In this document: in pieces, positions 42,593 through 61,226 of the stretch | How the letters are laid out: every line of letters starts with the position of its first letter | How positions within the stretch are numbered: the first letter of the stretch is position 1 | NCBI GenBank assembly: GCA_009602725.1 | Contig: WELB01000205.1 | Coordinates: 159,082-223,081, forward strand | Source of the DNA: Spirogloea muscicola | Lineage: Eukaryota > Streptophyta > Zygnematophyceae > Spirogloeales > Spirogloeaceae | DNA: 64,000 bases | Direction of reading: 5' to 3' | Notes under the pieces: model-generated | What the model saw: only the letters and a program-made list of their open reading frames with translations | Told to the model about the DNA's origin: nothing | Databases searched by the model: none | Position numbers and translations under genes: made by a program

Positions 42593-42975
42593 AGACTGCT
42601 CAGTCGGACCGGTGACGCCGAGAGAGGCATAGCCCTGCTTGCCTGCTGCCGCAGCCGCCGCCACATCTCTGCTATTGTCGGCTGCTGCCCAGCCCGTCGT
42701 CGCAGCTCGTCGCTGCATCCATCGCCGGCTCTCCGTAAGTGCCATGCTTGCGCCCCATCTGGGACCAGCTAGTAAGCCAGACCCTCAGTAGAGTCGAGGC
42801 CTTCCAGCGGTGCCTCAGGGTAAGACTTCCGCTTCGCAGTATGCGCGTGTGTGTTCTGTGTGTACTGGCGCTTCCACTCTGTAAGGGGTAGTCCCTAAAC
42901 CCCCTAGGTCCGGACTTAAACCAGGACGTACTAACCCCTAAGTGCGTGTCTAGGGCTTAGTACGTTTCACTACAA
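42593..42975 (+). mobile_element. Partial LTR family C
   Basis: Plus-oriented, related to 30380-31006: CTGCTCAGTCGGACCGGTGACG, the CTCCGTAAGTGCC start of a spacer, GAGTCGAGGCCTTCC and GGTGCCTCAGGGTAAGACTTCC. The 5' part is missing because LTR-B abuts it. Confidence 0.65.
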
Positions 42976-45089
42976 GGGTTCAACCCACGGGAATCAAGCC
43001 CGGCGGGAAGAGACTGGACGACAATGAGAAGAGGCGTTGCCGCCTGTCAGATGCTTCTGGACGCGGGAACGACGATGGGCAAGATTGTCCGCAGGTTCCC
43101 ATGTATTGTGCCCAGGCCCATAGCCGAGCCACTTGATAAGGTACTCACGGGGCTTACGACGCCTAAAGAGTTTGTCCCGGTGTGACAGAATCTTCTACAC
43201 TTGAAACACTTTCTCGCCATCAATAACGAGGGTAGGTGGGGGCGGTTGGACACAGCCATTTGTATGGTATGGCTCGAGTTGAGACACATGAAAATCTGTG
43301 GATTTCCTATAATACCGGTGTATCAAGCTCATATGCGACCTTACCGACCAGGCGCATTACACGAAAGGGTCCAACCCACCCGGGCAGCAACTTGTGCATA
43401 CTGACAGCCCGTAAGGTCTTAGTGCTCAACAGCACTTGGGCACCCACGTCGAAGGATGGCGGACAGTGCTCATCGCACTTAGGGCCGAGCACCATACCGC
43501 CAGCATTTGGAGTGTGCACTCGGCACAGACCAGGGTGAGGCCGCACCAGCCGCCAACTCCTGAGATGAGGCAAGGTGAGGACCAAAGCAGGGATCACTCA
43601 TGCCGAGGCATCTCAAAATACCGGAAGTCCACGGCGTCCATGGGCAGACAGCCATGCTTAGGCCAGCTTAGAACGGGGGTTGTACAACACCAGGGCCTAT
43701 GTCTCACACCTTAGACAAATGGGTACTGGCCAGCTCGTACTACATACACATCAGCACAGCTGATGGCTGACAAAGAGGCGATCTCGTGGCGTAGTGGCAC
43801 ACAAGCCATTTATTGCCAAGCGACAAATACCAAGTCGACAAGAACGAACAGATCGTTCAACGCCCAGGCGTAGTTGCACACAAGCCACGTGTTGCCCATA
43901 TACGTGCCAAACTAAATGGCACGCTGTACATATGGTCAATGAGCTCAAAACAAGTTTCCAATATCAGAGATTCCCAGGGGTGGACTTCTTCGCCGGAGCC
44001 TGCCACTAGGCAGGATCCTACATAGAGAGGTGGTCACGATTCCTACGCGAGATGTGAAGGCCTTGCAGTACAAGCAAGCCACACCACGATCTCAAAGCCA
44101 GGTGTTGAGGCTGCTCCTGTTTGCCATCCTAGCCCACACGGCAGGTGGAGACGACTGGGCACACCCAAGTCGAGACTCTGTCAACAACAGAAACAGGTAG
44201 ACATGGCTGGTAGAGACGGTTAGACACACCCAGCCGTGACTACGAGTGCAGCAGGTGGAGACAGTTGGGCACATCCAACCAGAGCTCCGGCAGCACCAGG
44301 CACTTAGCCTACAGGAGATGCAGGGTTTGCTCGCCCCACAACACGGGCGAGTAGTTTGCATATCTCTAGCATCCCCCACAGGGGTTGCTAGTAGGTCCCC
44401 TTGAATCAGTGGCCTCATACTGGTCCATCAAGCACACAACGCGCTGAGTCTCCTTGGAGCCCCGACAGCTCATTAATCCACTTCCTCGACCTTAGCAGGT
44501 TGAAGAGCCGGCAGAGGGGGGCTAGGTGGCGCGCTTGAGTCAGCCGGCCCCATGCCTTTACACCAACACACTGAGGGGTGAAGTCAGTGGCAGGTATAAG
44601 ACATATCTGCTGAGACAACACTATCACAGTGTTGCTGAGCAAGGCCGTATGATAGGCAAGCAAAGCAGAACATGGTAGCACGCCAGATCACACCCCCGAA
44701 CAGCAAAGCTGTAAAAGCAGACTGAGGGAGGGCACCAGGCAGCCCAGAGCCTGGCCGACAGTCATATTGCCGCCCACGTGCTGCTCTGGGTGCTATGCCG
44801 TGCTTCATAGGCCAGCTACACACCGGGCAGAAGTGTTTACGCAGGCAAATCGTTGACCAGGCAATGACGATTGCCGCCGGGAAGAAGAGCCAGTCGGCAT
44901 TTTAAGAACCCGGTGCGTGGATGGCGAAGGCGGAAGGTGGCGCACTTGCCGCTTCGCCGATGACAGCTCCACGTCCGCTTTGGAAAACGTTTCACTCAAA
45001 AGAGAAGACTTTGTCCAGAATACAGAGGGATCCTTGCACTGTCAGCAATATAACACAATCTTTCATATGGATGGCTAGATGCAAGAACT
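42976..45089 (-). pseudogene. Ty3/gypsy remnant: leader/gag plus integrase C-terminus (G11)
   Basis: At 42985-43600 on the minus strand lie integrase C-terminus (SFDVGAQVLLSTKTLRAV, LPGWVGPFRVMRLVGKVAYE) and frameshifted chromodomain codons. At 43480-43690 the unclassified repeat shared with 18.0 kb occurs. From about 44415 to 45089 the leader and gag start appear (CSALLAYHTALLSNTVIVLS, CLIPATDF). Most of pol is missing between these parts. The 44100-44300 stretch has short degenerate GTGGAGAC..GGGCACA repeats. Confidence 0.6.
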
Positions 45090-45102
45090 CCTCTGATACC
45101 AA
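45090..45102 (-). promoter_or_regulatory. Primer binding site of G11
   Basis: On the minus strand TTGGTATCAGAGG, an exact match to the complement of the initiator tRNA-Met 3' end for at least 11 bases (TGGTATCAGAG), next to the LTR. It is the clearest primer site in the window. Confidence 0.82.
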
Positions 45103-45894
45103 TTTAACGTCCCTGTCCCTAATCACACAGGTAGGGTCAGAACGTCCTGTTTGGGTTTCGGACATAGAGTGTTTGGAGACAACCCCCTTACAGAGTGGGA
45201 CGCCAGCGCACACAGTGTACACGTAACGCACACATAGCGCAGCGGAAGTCTTACCCCGAGGCACCGCCGGAAGGCGGCGACTCGGCGAGGATCAGCAGCT
45301 GTCCCCACAATGGGCGCAGCCACGGGACTCACAGAGAGCCGGCGATGCCCGCAGCAATTAGCTGCGGCGACGGGCGGGGCAGCAGGCGGCAGCAGCAGAG
45401 TTGTGGCAGCGGCTGCGGCAGCAGGCAGCAACAGGGCTGTGCCTCTCTTGGCGTCACGGGTCCGACTAAGGAGTCTGGCCTCTGCATCCTACTGCTAAGC
45501 GTTCCATCTGCCACTCCTCCCCCCCCGAGGGAGTGACGAGGGTAGCTTCCAAGGTCCTCCCTCCCCCGGAGGCGCGGGCCTGACCAATGGGGACACGAAG
45601 CGACGCCCTTTGGGCGGTACAAGGAGACAACGAAGCGGCGCCCATTGGGCGGCACCAAAGAGGCGGGACGCGGCGCCTTGGGCGGCGCAGCGCGGCACCT
45701 CGGGCGGCTCAAAGGAGGCGCAAAGCGGCGCCTCCTGAACGGAGCACGTGCGACACGGAGCCCGTGGCCTCGGACCGTACTTAGCTACATATAGTGGAGC
45801 CAAGCTACCCGGTACCGTTTGGGACTTCCAAACGATAGATACGATACGATCATATACCGGCACCGTTGGCACTCTCAAATGGAGGGAACGTTAC
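45103..45894 (-). mobile_element. 5' LTR of G11 (family A-like)
   Basis: Runs from the primer site to GGGAACGTTACA on the plus strand. It keeps CAGCGGAAGTCTTACCCCGAGG, CACCGCCGGAAGGCGGCG in place of the usual palindrome, and an ACCGTTTGGGACTTCCAAACG dyad. A microrepeat of GGCGCC-containing units lies at 45600-45740. Confidence 0.75.
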
Positions 45895-46161
45895 ATGCTG
45901 CCTGCCGCCGCAGCCGCCGCCGCAGCCTGCTGCAGGGCTTGCTGCGGGGACTCCGTGGCTGCGCCGCTTGGGGGAACAGCTGCTGGCTTGCGCCTAGGAG
46001 GTTTTGTCGCCTTTGGACGGCGGCGCCACAGAGCCTGCCTTCCACTGCGCCTATGCGCTAAATCCTTCATCCTGCATTGAATTGGCTCCTGAACCCCTAC
46101 AGCTGAACTTAAGGAGGACAACTCTTCCCTGACTGCGTGTGTAGGGACGAGGTTCTTTACA
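45895..46161 (+). mobile_element. Partial LTR-B, plus orientation
   Basis: The last half of LTR-B: GGACGGCGGCGCCA-like block, CACTGCGCCTATGCGCTAA, then GACGAGGTTCTTTACA. The first half is cut off by the G11 LTR. Confidence 0.7.
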
Positions 46162-46421
46162 GAAGCCCTTGATGACGAAACGGAACACGAAATGGACCGC
46201 TTGTGGCCAATGGCCTTTCTGCGCTTTGTCAGTCCATCTGCAGCCGATTGCAGATACCCTGCTCCGCAGAGTATCCGTTCCTGTATAGCCATCTGCAGCC
46301 GATTGCCTTCCTCCCTGTCGTACTCCCATGCTTTGGTTGCGGCCGTGTCTAAGACATCCTCCTCAAGAATTTTAGGCGTGTAATCGGCTGCTCTTGAAAA
46401 GAACCCTGTGTGCATACTACC

Positions 46422-46755
46422 TTATGGAGTGCGCTCCACTAGCCGATCGCGTTCCTTCAGCCTCTTCCGCTGCTCTCCACACGTGGAAGACCCCGAATAC
46501 GCTTGAGCTGTTCTCCGGCAATGAGCACCACAAATCTTTCGACAAGTCGTCATCATAGCAACGAAGTACCTCCAGGAAAGGGGTGCATGCCGGGAACACA
46601 ATCTGTGCGGAACAAATCGTTCTTCCTCTTTGCAGCTTCGCAGAGCGTTAGCACGTTGCGCCTTCCATTGCCCAGGCTCTTTGCAGAATAACAGGTGGTG
46701 AGCTTCGCGATCACAAGGTTGCCAGTCCGTGCATGCAGCGTCATTATCCTTGCCC
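46422..46755 (-). CDS. Unrecognised Cys/His-rich open frame
   Basis: Open from about 46755 to TAA at 46422-46424 without an obvious start codon: DNDAACTDWQPCDREAHHLL, FCKEPGQWKAQRANALRSCK, then a basic stretch and EQRKRLKERDRLVERTP. The Cys/His spacing suggests a small zinc-binding fold, but I cannot name a family. It lies among LTR pieces, so it may be an exon of a disrupted gene or part of a DNA transposon. A second minus-strand stretch at 46162-46410 (EEDVLDTAATKAWEYDREEG) is also open and may belong to it. Confidence 0.3.
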
Positions 46756-46817
46756 AGGTATTTTCCCCTTGTCTAGCAGCTCACTCCGATCCTGCTGCTC
46801 ACATTTGCTGCTCATTC

Positions 46818-47036
46818 ATGCCAGCGTCTTCTTCTCATCGTCCACACGAGTGGGTTGACGATGAGCTTGTCAAGGTTGCTAACGTGCATGAGGTTGTTGA
46901 GGAGGATGTAGACCTTACTCGTAAGTCGTTTGAGCTCAGATCCCCAGATCATCCACCACCTGCTGTACATGTTGAGATGGTCGGCCGCTCAAACTGGCTT
47001 AGAAGGGGGAGGCTGTCTAGACACAGCAGCAACTAA
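46818..47036 (+). CDS. Unrecognised short open frame
   Basis: ATG at 46818 gives a 72-residue acidic product (PHEWVDDELVKVANVHEVVE then VDLTRKSFELRSPDHPPP) ending TAA at 47034-47036. No family is recognised. It is divergent from the frame at 46422-46755. It could be the first exon of an unknown gene or chance. Confidence 0.2.
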   Translation: MPASSSHRPHEWVDDELVKVANVHEVVEEDVDLTRKSFELRSPDHPPPAVHVEMVGRSNWLRRGRLSRHSSN

Positions 47037-47145
47037 AAAACACGAAAAAGCGACAGGAGAAAAAGCAGTCTAACTGCTTTCACACATGGTCGGCGTGCAT
47101 CGTGCCTTGTGGAGCGCGCCCACCATTCCACCGCAGCACCTTCGA

Positions 47146-47596
47146 TGTAAGGAACCTCGCCCTAAACACGCACTTAGAGAGAGCAGTCCTTATTGAGTTT
47201 GGTTGTAGGGGAGCCAACCCACTACACAAGGAAACACTTAGTGCGGTGGCGGCTGCGGCGGCGAGCAGCGGCAAGGCTGCTCCTGGGCTTAACGGCTTCG
47301 AACTGATTGTCGAGCCTCAGCACCCAAGGCTCCTTGTGCTTCCCCCTGCTAACCCCCTCCAGGGGTGTGAGCGGGTCGCCCCATGGCCCGCCTTGCGGCA
47401 GGCCAAAGATCCTCCCTTGAACTGGTGGATCCAGGCGAGGGGCGAGGGGAATATTTTTGGACGGGCGGGACCCGCACAGGGGCGGCCCACTTGCCCGGCC
47501 AGCCAGCCCGCCAGCTTGCGGGTCACCTGCCCCAAATAGTCGGTCATGTAATGCCAACAGAGCCATGTGGCTTAACCAGACGGCTGGTTCGTTACA
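47146..47596 (-). mobile_element. Solo LTR, family B, target duplication TTCGA
   Basis: TGTAAGGAACCTCGCCCTAA to GGTTCGTTACA. TTCGA lies at 47141-47145 and 47597-47601. At 451 bases it is shorter than the 42-kb copy because of an internal deletion in the middle third. Confidence 0.92.
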
Positions 47597-49716
47597 TTCG
47601 AGGCCGCATAGTCGTGTAGCGTTCCGGCCGTCTGGGCGCAAAACTCTCCCATTAACGCGTACGTTGTATCTGCGGCGCGGGTCAATTCGGTGTAATCTTC
47701 CGCGCGCTGTCTTCTCCCGCCAGCGATGTACCGCTTGGCGAGACCCCTGTCTTGCGGTATCCTCGAGGTCCGCCTGTGGACGTCACATGTCCTACGGGTC
47801 CCTCGGTCCGCCCGTAGCCATTACGACCTACCAAAGAATAAAGCAAGAGCATCGACTGGCCGCTTAGACACTCAAAGCTTGGCCAAGCGCCGTCTCAGGT
47901 GGCAGTATCTAATTGACTCCTGCGTGCATAGCTGCGCTGCTCTTACGGCACTCAGCCTAACCACTCAGGGATGCTTTGTTTCATGTGCCATGACAGCACT
48001 TGTGTGGCGTAGGCATATGGCTCCGAATGAAGTTGATTGACCGTTAAGGGGACAACTGCTCGACGAATGCGTGACTAATTTTGGTGAAGGCAACATGATC
48101 AAGGGCTATGTTACACCAACTTAAACGGCAATATTGCCTAAGGTTCACATCCTTCCTCACAGGCAGACTGAATAGGGGGAGGTGTGGAACCTTCAGCGTG
48201 CAGTGACAGCTTGGGTGATGCGCCAACGGAGTTGACTTTGAATGGCAAGCTCTGACAGTACCTTGGTGGCAGTCAACTTGGAAAGTATGTATGGGTTGGT
48301 CCACATACCGAGGGAATGTTAGGCCTGTCGGCCCAAGAGGTAGCCTCGAAGGTGCAGTGCAAAAGGGGCAGCACAAGTTGCGGCAGACGTGCGATGCCAG
48401 TCAACAGTAGGCTAAACAGGAGGAAATGCCAGCTTGCCGTTTGTAAATGTTGGACACATGCAGAATAGGCCGCCCAGCACATGCGGGAGAACGGCTTTGG
48501 CTGAACAAAACACCACCCAACTCTCGAGTGACTGACGGGTGGACAAGAAGAAGCAGCTCTTCCAGAAGGGGGCGAGGGCTGTCAGAAGCTAGCCCCGATA
48601 GATGATGGTCGAGAAGAGGTCCCAATAACCGCGAGGTCCACGGGACCTTCTGTAAGGATAGCAAAACAGAGAGCATGCAGCCCCAACGCCATTAGCGAAG
48701 AGGCACAGGCGAATCATCTTGCACTGGAGAGTAGCTGCTTGCCGGTTGGGAAGACTGATTGTACAACACTTCCTCATACAAGAAGAGAATATATGAAGGA
48801 CAAAAGCTACGTTTCAAAAGCACGTCCCACTGACTGGAGCGTGGCTTACGAGGTCAACAAGTGATATGCGATTCACGGGGAAACACAAAATATCAATAGA
48901 CGTGCCTCAGTCTCCCAGCCTAACTGGGAGTGTTGACATTGTAGAACAGTGAATTGAGACAGACGCCACAGTGTGTGGCTCGGCCAGTGCTGCTTGCATA
49001 ATTTGGAAATGCTCATATAGATGCTTCTGAGTTAAGTGCCACGATGAGTAGTGGGAAAGAGCACCCATGAGTGAGGAGCTCGAGTGCCTGGGTATAGGTA
49101 CCATATTGCACTATCGTGCAAGTGTGCACAGTACGTACTGGACAAAGGAGGGTTGTGGAGGAAAGGGGAGCTCACTTGGCGTACCGTCACTTGCCACTGT
49201 TGTTAATCCGTATTATCTACAATTTGCAAATGACCCTTGGCCTACACGTGCCGACAAGATGCAATTAAGAGTGCCATAAGGAGGGTTCACAAATCTGAAA
49301 AGAGCAAGTTCGCTGCCCCCATGGCTCATAAGTTCCGGCAATCTGTTAGGCGAGTGGGGGTGGAGGGGTGGGGAATTGGGGGGTGTATATTTGTGCATCA
49401 AGGGTTATCCAAGTGGTTGGTGGTCTACCGTATGCGGCTACCACATCGAGGCATACTGACTTGCAACAAAGGACTACCATACCTGTACTAGGCCTCTTAG
49501 ACCTTGTCACCGCGGTGGTGGTCAGACTATGTTGCAGATTGGCTATAGAACAATGTGTAACAAGCAGGAATATGACGCCTCACAGTCATGCTCTCACACT
49601 GCGGTGAAGGATGGCTGATGTCCAAAGACGACTATCTAAAATGTCAATGCCATCACGTAAAGAGTACACTCGGAGGCACCGTTAAGGATCATCCATCACC
49701 TCCTCAACTGAAGGTC
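47597..49716. other. No gene recognised; 3' flank of the deubiquitinase gene
   Basis: Lower GC than the transposon clusters, with no LTR and no readable gypsy or LINE codons. One faint LINE-tail-like block, AGAAGGGGGCGAGGGCTGTCAG, lies at about 48560-48600. The part nearest 49716 should hold the 3' UTR of the UBP12-like gene. No clear polyadenylation signal could be chosen. Confidence 0.4.
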
Positions 49717-56961
<7,245 letters not shown>

Positions 56962-57738
56962 GGCGGCGGCGGCGGGGCGGCGGCAGCGTCGGGGGTGGCA
57001 CGGCCCGGGGCACCGCCCCTCCCTCTCTCTGCCCCGCCTGTGCCGTCGTCTGCTGGCTGGCCTCTGTGCGTCGTTGGCCGCCGCACCCACTTCCACCGTC
57101 GGGATGGAACGGTGAAGGGCCCAAAGGGGCAGTGGCTTCTTCGGCTCTCCATGCCCTCCCCCGCTAACCCTAAACCCCCAACCCCTTGGCCTGCTCCCCG
57201 CCGGCGCCGCCGCCCCCCCGGGGCGCTCGAGCGCCTGATCGCCGCCGGGCGCGCATGCCGCCGCCTGCGAAGGCACGGCGCGCACCTTCGCGGCGCGCTC
57301 CCTCGGAGCTCGCCGCGCAGAGTGGCCTCTGCAGCGTGGCCCCCAGCTGGCGGGGTCCCTCATGCCACGCCGTGCGCTGCGGCGGCCACGGCGGTGGCGA
57401 GGGAGGATACGGCACCTAGGCAGCTTGCACAGCCTCGTGCGGGGGACATGGGTCCGGCTGCCCCGCCCACAAGCTGGCTCGGCCGGCTGCGATCAAACCC
57501 TCGGCTTACTTGTGCCCGGGAGGCAACTGCACTGGCGGCCAGCGCAAGAGCAGTGCACCGGAGCTCCAGGAGCTGCTGCGCTACGCGCTCATCCCAGGCC
57601 CCACCAGGCCCAGGGATGGAAAGGAAACACCGATAAGAACACAAGATAACACTAAACTGATAATTAAATAAACAAATATAGGGACCTGTCCCGACCACGG
57701 CCCCATCACCATCCGAGATTGCCGCGGAGGAGGACAAC
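56962..57738. other. 5' flank of the deubiquitinase gene
   Basis: Very GC-rich (CGG/GGC runs at 56960-57010 and 57200-57330), so 5' UTR and promoter are expected here on the minus strand. The end, 57640-57690, is an AT-rich patch (AATTAAATAAACAAATATAG) just before LINE L9 begins. Long open frames in this stretch have compositions expected from GC bias alone, and I do not call them genes. Confidence 0.45.
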
Positions 57739-60700
57739 ATGGAGAGGGGAACAGGACCCCCTCCCCCAGTATCCTCTCCCACTGCTTCTCATGCTGCTCT
57801 GCTTACGGACTTCGAGCCCCACCCACAATCAACGCCGTGCTCCTCTCCCGCGTCTGCAGGGCAGGCGGCTTCCGCAAATCCCCCTGCATCTTGGAGGGGA
57901 GGTCGCCGCAGCGGAGGAGCCAGGCGGCTCTTGGAAGTGGTTGTCGCCATGGGTTTGGCGAGTGGTGGCAGTGGCGCTGGTGATGCTGATGGGCCCGTGG
58001 CTGGCGATGCCGCTGTTTCGGCTGGACCTGGGGAAGGGGAGCAGGGCCAAGAGGACCTCCGGCCCCCAGCGGAGGCAACCTCTTGCCCGCCTGTGGAGCT
58101 CCGCTGCCGCCTCTGTTGGCGGCGCTGTGCCTCCAAGGTGGGTCTGAGCACGCACGAGCGGACCTGCGTGAATTCTGCTAATAGAGAGGCGCAGCAGGCA
58201 GAGGCATCCGCCACCGCTCGGGCTCGCGGAGCCCTTACAAGAGGGGCGATGCCAACACCACCACCAGGGCCTACGGCAGCACACTGGCGGTGGGCGGAGA
58301 GCGTGGACGTCTCCGAGATCCTGCGGACGACCAATGCGCAGCTTCTAAGACACATGCCGTATTGGGCCCGACCCCACATACGGCGAGCCCTTCGGCCCTT
58401 CCTGACACGTCTGGCTCGTGACAGCGAGGATGCGGCTGCACCGGCTGTGTTTGTGTTGTTTCCGTGACTTTTGCTTGGTCGCCTGCCACAGGGGAAGGCA
58501 GGTCGCAAGGAGCTGCTGCTGCGCCTCCACCTGTTTGAAGGTGGAGAGGGGCAGCTGCTACTTGCAAAGCACCAAGCAGCTGCGCAACTCGCGCAAGCCG
58601 ACTATCGACCCACCACGTCGGAATCTGATATCAAGGAGGCGGGCAAACGCCGTGCCATCCGATTCGGGCGAGCCGGCGACCTTGGCAGGGCTGCCCAAGC
58701 CTTGGAGCCCTCCACACCAGCACCGCATGATGCGGCAACCCTGGCCGCACTAGAGCAGCTCCATCCTCCGCCCCCGGCGATTTTGATACATGGATGGAGA
58801 GCTTCATGCCGGCTCAACCAGTGCACTTGGACCCGGCTGTCTTCCGGTGGGCATTTGTGAGTAGCCGCAAGGCAGTCGCGGGGGGTCCATCTGGCATGCT
58901 CTTTGAGTACTTGCGGGAGTTGTATGGGGAGGACGATTGGGAGGATTTCGATCTGTTGCATAGGGTCGCACAACATGTTGCACGTGGACACCTCACCCAT
59001 CGTGTAGGCGCAGTCCTCTGCACAAGCAATCTCATTGCTTGTGCAGAAGGACAACGGCGTTGTAGAAGGACAACGGCGGAGTGCGTCCTATCTCGATGGG
59101 GGAGGTTCTGGTGCGCCTGTGGGGTGCACCCTAATCATGCAGATCCAGGACGATGCCTAGGCTCACTTCCATCCCCACCAGTTTGGGGCTGGGATGTGTG
59201 CTGGCGCTGAGACCCTGGTGCACGGGGTACGAGCGGCAATGGATGTCAACTCCCATTGGCTGGCCTTGAGCGTGAACATACGGAATGCTTTCAACTCCGT
59301 AGATCGGCAGGTTATCGCCGAGGAGCTAAGGCAGTACTTTCCCACCCTCCTCCCTCACTTCCGCTGCATGTATGGCTCGCTATCTGCATTGTTGGGGGGC
59401 AGGGAGGTCTTTGGCTGTTTTGCAGTCAAAGACGGGGATACGTCAAGGTGATCCCATGGGTGGTTTTCTCTTTGCTCTGGCGCATCACTGTGCTATGTGC
59501 AACACGGCGAGCGCTCACCCTGGCGTTCTCCTTCTGAGTTATGCGGACGATAATACGCTCCTCGGCACCCCAGAGAAGGTGCTGCGAGCTTTTGGCACGC
59601 TTCAGCACCAGCTCCAACTCATCAGGCTTGGGCTAAATACTGCCAAGTGCTCTGCCTGGTCCCCCAACGGCATCCCTCTTTCCCTCCTTCCCTCGTTGCA
59701 TACATCTTGTCAGACTCCAGAGGGCAGCTTGAGGATCTTGGGAGTGCCTGTAGGGGACCCATCTTTCTCGGAGGGTGCTGTCCTTGCTCGTCTCCAAGGA
59801 TATATGCAGGTCCTGCCAGAGCTCCCACCCTCGGGGACTCTCAGTTGGCAGTGGCCATTTTGACCAGGAGTGTGGCACAGCGGCCATGTTACCTCCTAAG
59901 AACAGTCCCACCTATGGTTACCATGGATGAGGTCTATGCATCCATAAATGTCAAGCTCCAACGATGCCTAGCTGACATGATTGCTCACCCACTCCTAGAG
60001 CAGTCCCAGCAGCACTGGTGCAATGTACGCTGCCCATCCGTCACGGAGGGCTTGGTTGTCGCCCCTTGGTCCGCTTGTGCAGACCAGCGTACCTTGGCTG
60101 CTGGGCTCAGGTGGCTTCGTCCATATCTGGACGATTCCTCCTTGGACAACAACGTGTATTGGCGCCTCACATTAGTAACGTGGTTCAGGGGAGTCTGCCT
60201 TGCCAAGTAACTTTCAAAGCATGCCAATAGGATCTCTTTACCGCATACCCGCCTCTGGTGAATGAGCCTGTTACTTTTGCTGCCTGGGCTGACGTTTCTG
60301 ACGTTAAGGCTCAATCGCGGTTTACCCGTGCTGCAGACGAGCAACCACTGGAGCATCTTGGGAAACCCCTCCAAGGGGATGCTCGAGGCCAGGCTCGGCT
60401 CCTATCTGTTTCGTCTCTGGGAGCGTCTGAGTGGCTCCGCGCTTTGCCTTTGCATGCGGGCTTGCGGATGGAAATGCTTTGTTTTGCGATGCTAAGCGCC
60501 GCCGCCTTGGATTGCCATCCCTGTGCTTGGCAGGGGTGACCCAACGTGAATGCGGGCTTATTGAGCATGATTCATTGCTCATGGGTGACCACATGCTCAG
60601 GTGTGACAGAGGCAGTGAACGCACGGGCTCCCACAACCTCCTACGTGACGCCATGTATGGCATCGTCAAGGAGGCCGGATATCAAGTGACGTTGGAGAGC

Positions 60701-61226
60701 ACCGGGGTGATGCCCGTCCAACTCCGCAACAGGGTCCCTCGGATGAAACGTGTCGAACTGGTTGGCATCCCCCTGAGAGGTGGCAAGCGGCTCCTCATGG
60801 ACGTCGTCCTAACCGACAGCTTCCGGATGAAGGGCCCCGTGACTTCTGAGACCGGCTATACCGTGAAGGTGGCCGAACAGAAGAAGTTGCACAAGTACAA
60901 GGACCACCCGGCGGGTGATACCTTTTACCCCCTGGCCATGGACATCCATGGGTGTTACGGGGGTCGGTGGTCCTCGTTACTTTCGCTGCTGGCATCTCAA
61001 GCTGACCAGCGGCGCCGGGAACGGGGTGCAGCCTTCCTGGTGGCTCGGTGCCTTTGGGTCTTGTGTCCTGCTACTGTTGCACTTGTCTATGTCCCCACAG
61101 CGCTCCCAAGCGCTTGCTTTGCACCGCCGCGCTGGTTGCGCCCTTGCAGCAGCCTCTGGCTTGCGCAGCGGGGTTTCTCTTCCTCCCCTCAGCTCATCTG
61201 ACTTCCTACTGCTGACACGGGGGTAC
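57739..61226 (+). mobile_element. RLE-type LINE L9, longest copy (zinc finger, RT, endonuclease), broken
   Basis: From 57739 an open frame (MERGTGPPPPV) carries a zinc finger CRLCWRRCASKVGLSTHERTC at about 58105-58170. TGA at 58465, a frameshift near 58790 and others follow. RT-associated sequence includes SRKAVAGGPSGMLFEYLREL, a decayed GVRPIS-like block, FHPHQFGAGMCAGAETLVHG, motif A written VNIRNAFNSV (catalytic Asp changed to Asn at 59275-59277), GIRQGDPMGGFLFALA and the YADD box at 59540-59551. The linker follows, then CGLIEHD..HMLRCDRGSERTGSH and the endonuclease RVELVGIPLRGGKRLLMDVVLTD with KLHKYKDHPAGDTF. Coding ends near 61226 with FLLLTRGY. The order (N-terminal zinc finger, RT, Cys/His, PD-(D/E)xK endonuclease) is that of R2/NeSL-type LINEs. 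No apurinic endonuclease is seen. Confidence 0.85.

Noticed and set aside
57360-57782. Open frame upstream of the deubiquitinase with alanine-rich sequence
   Set aside because: It has no recognisable family, has biased composition expected in GC-rich DNA, and overlaps the LINE start in its last part.
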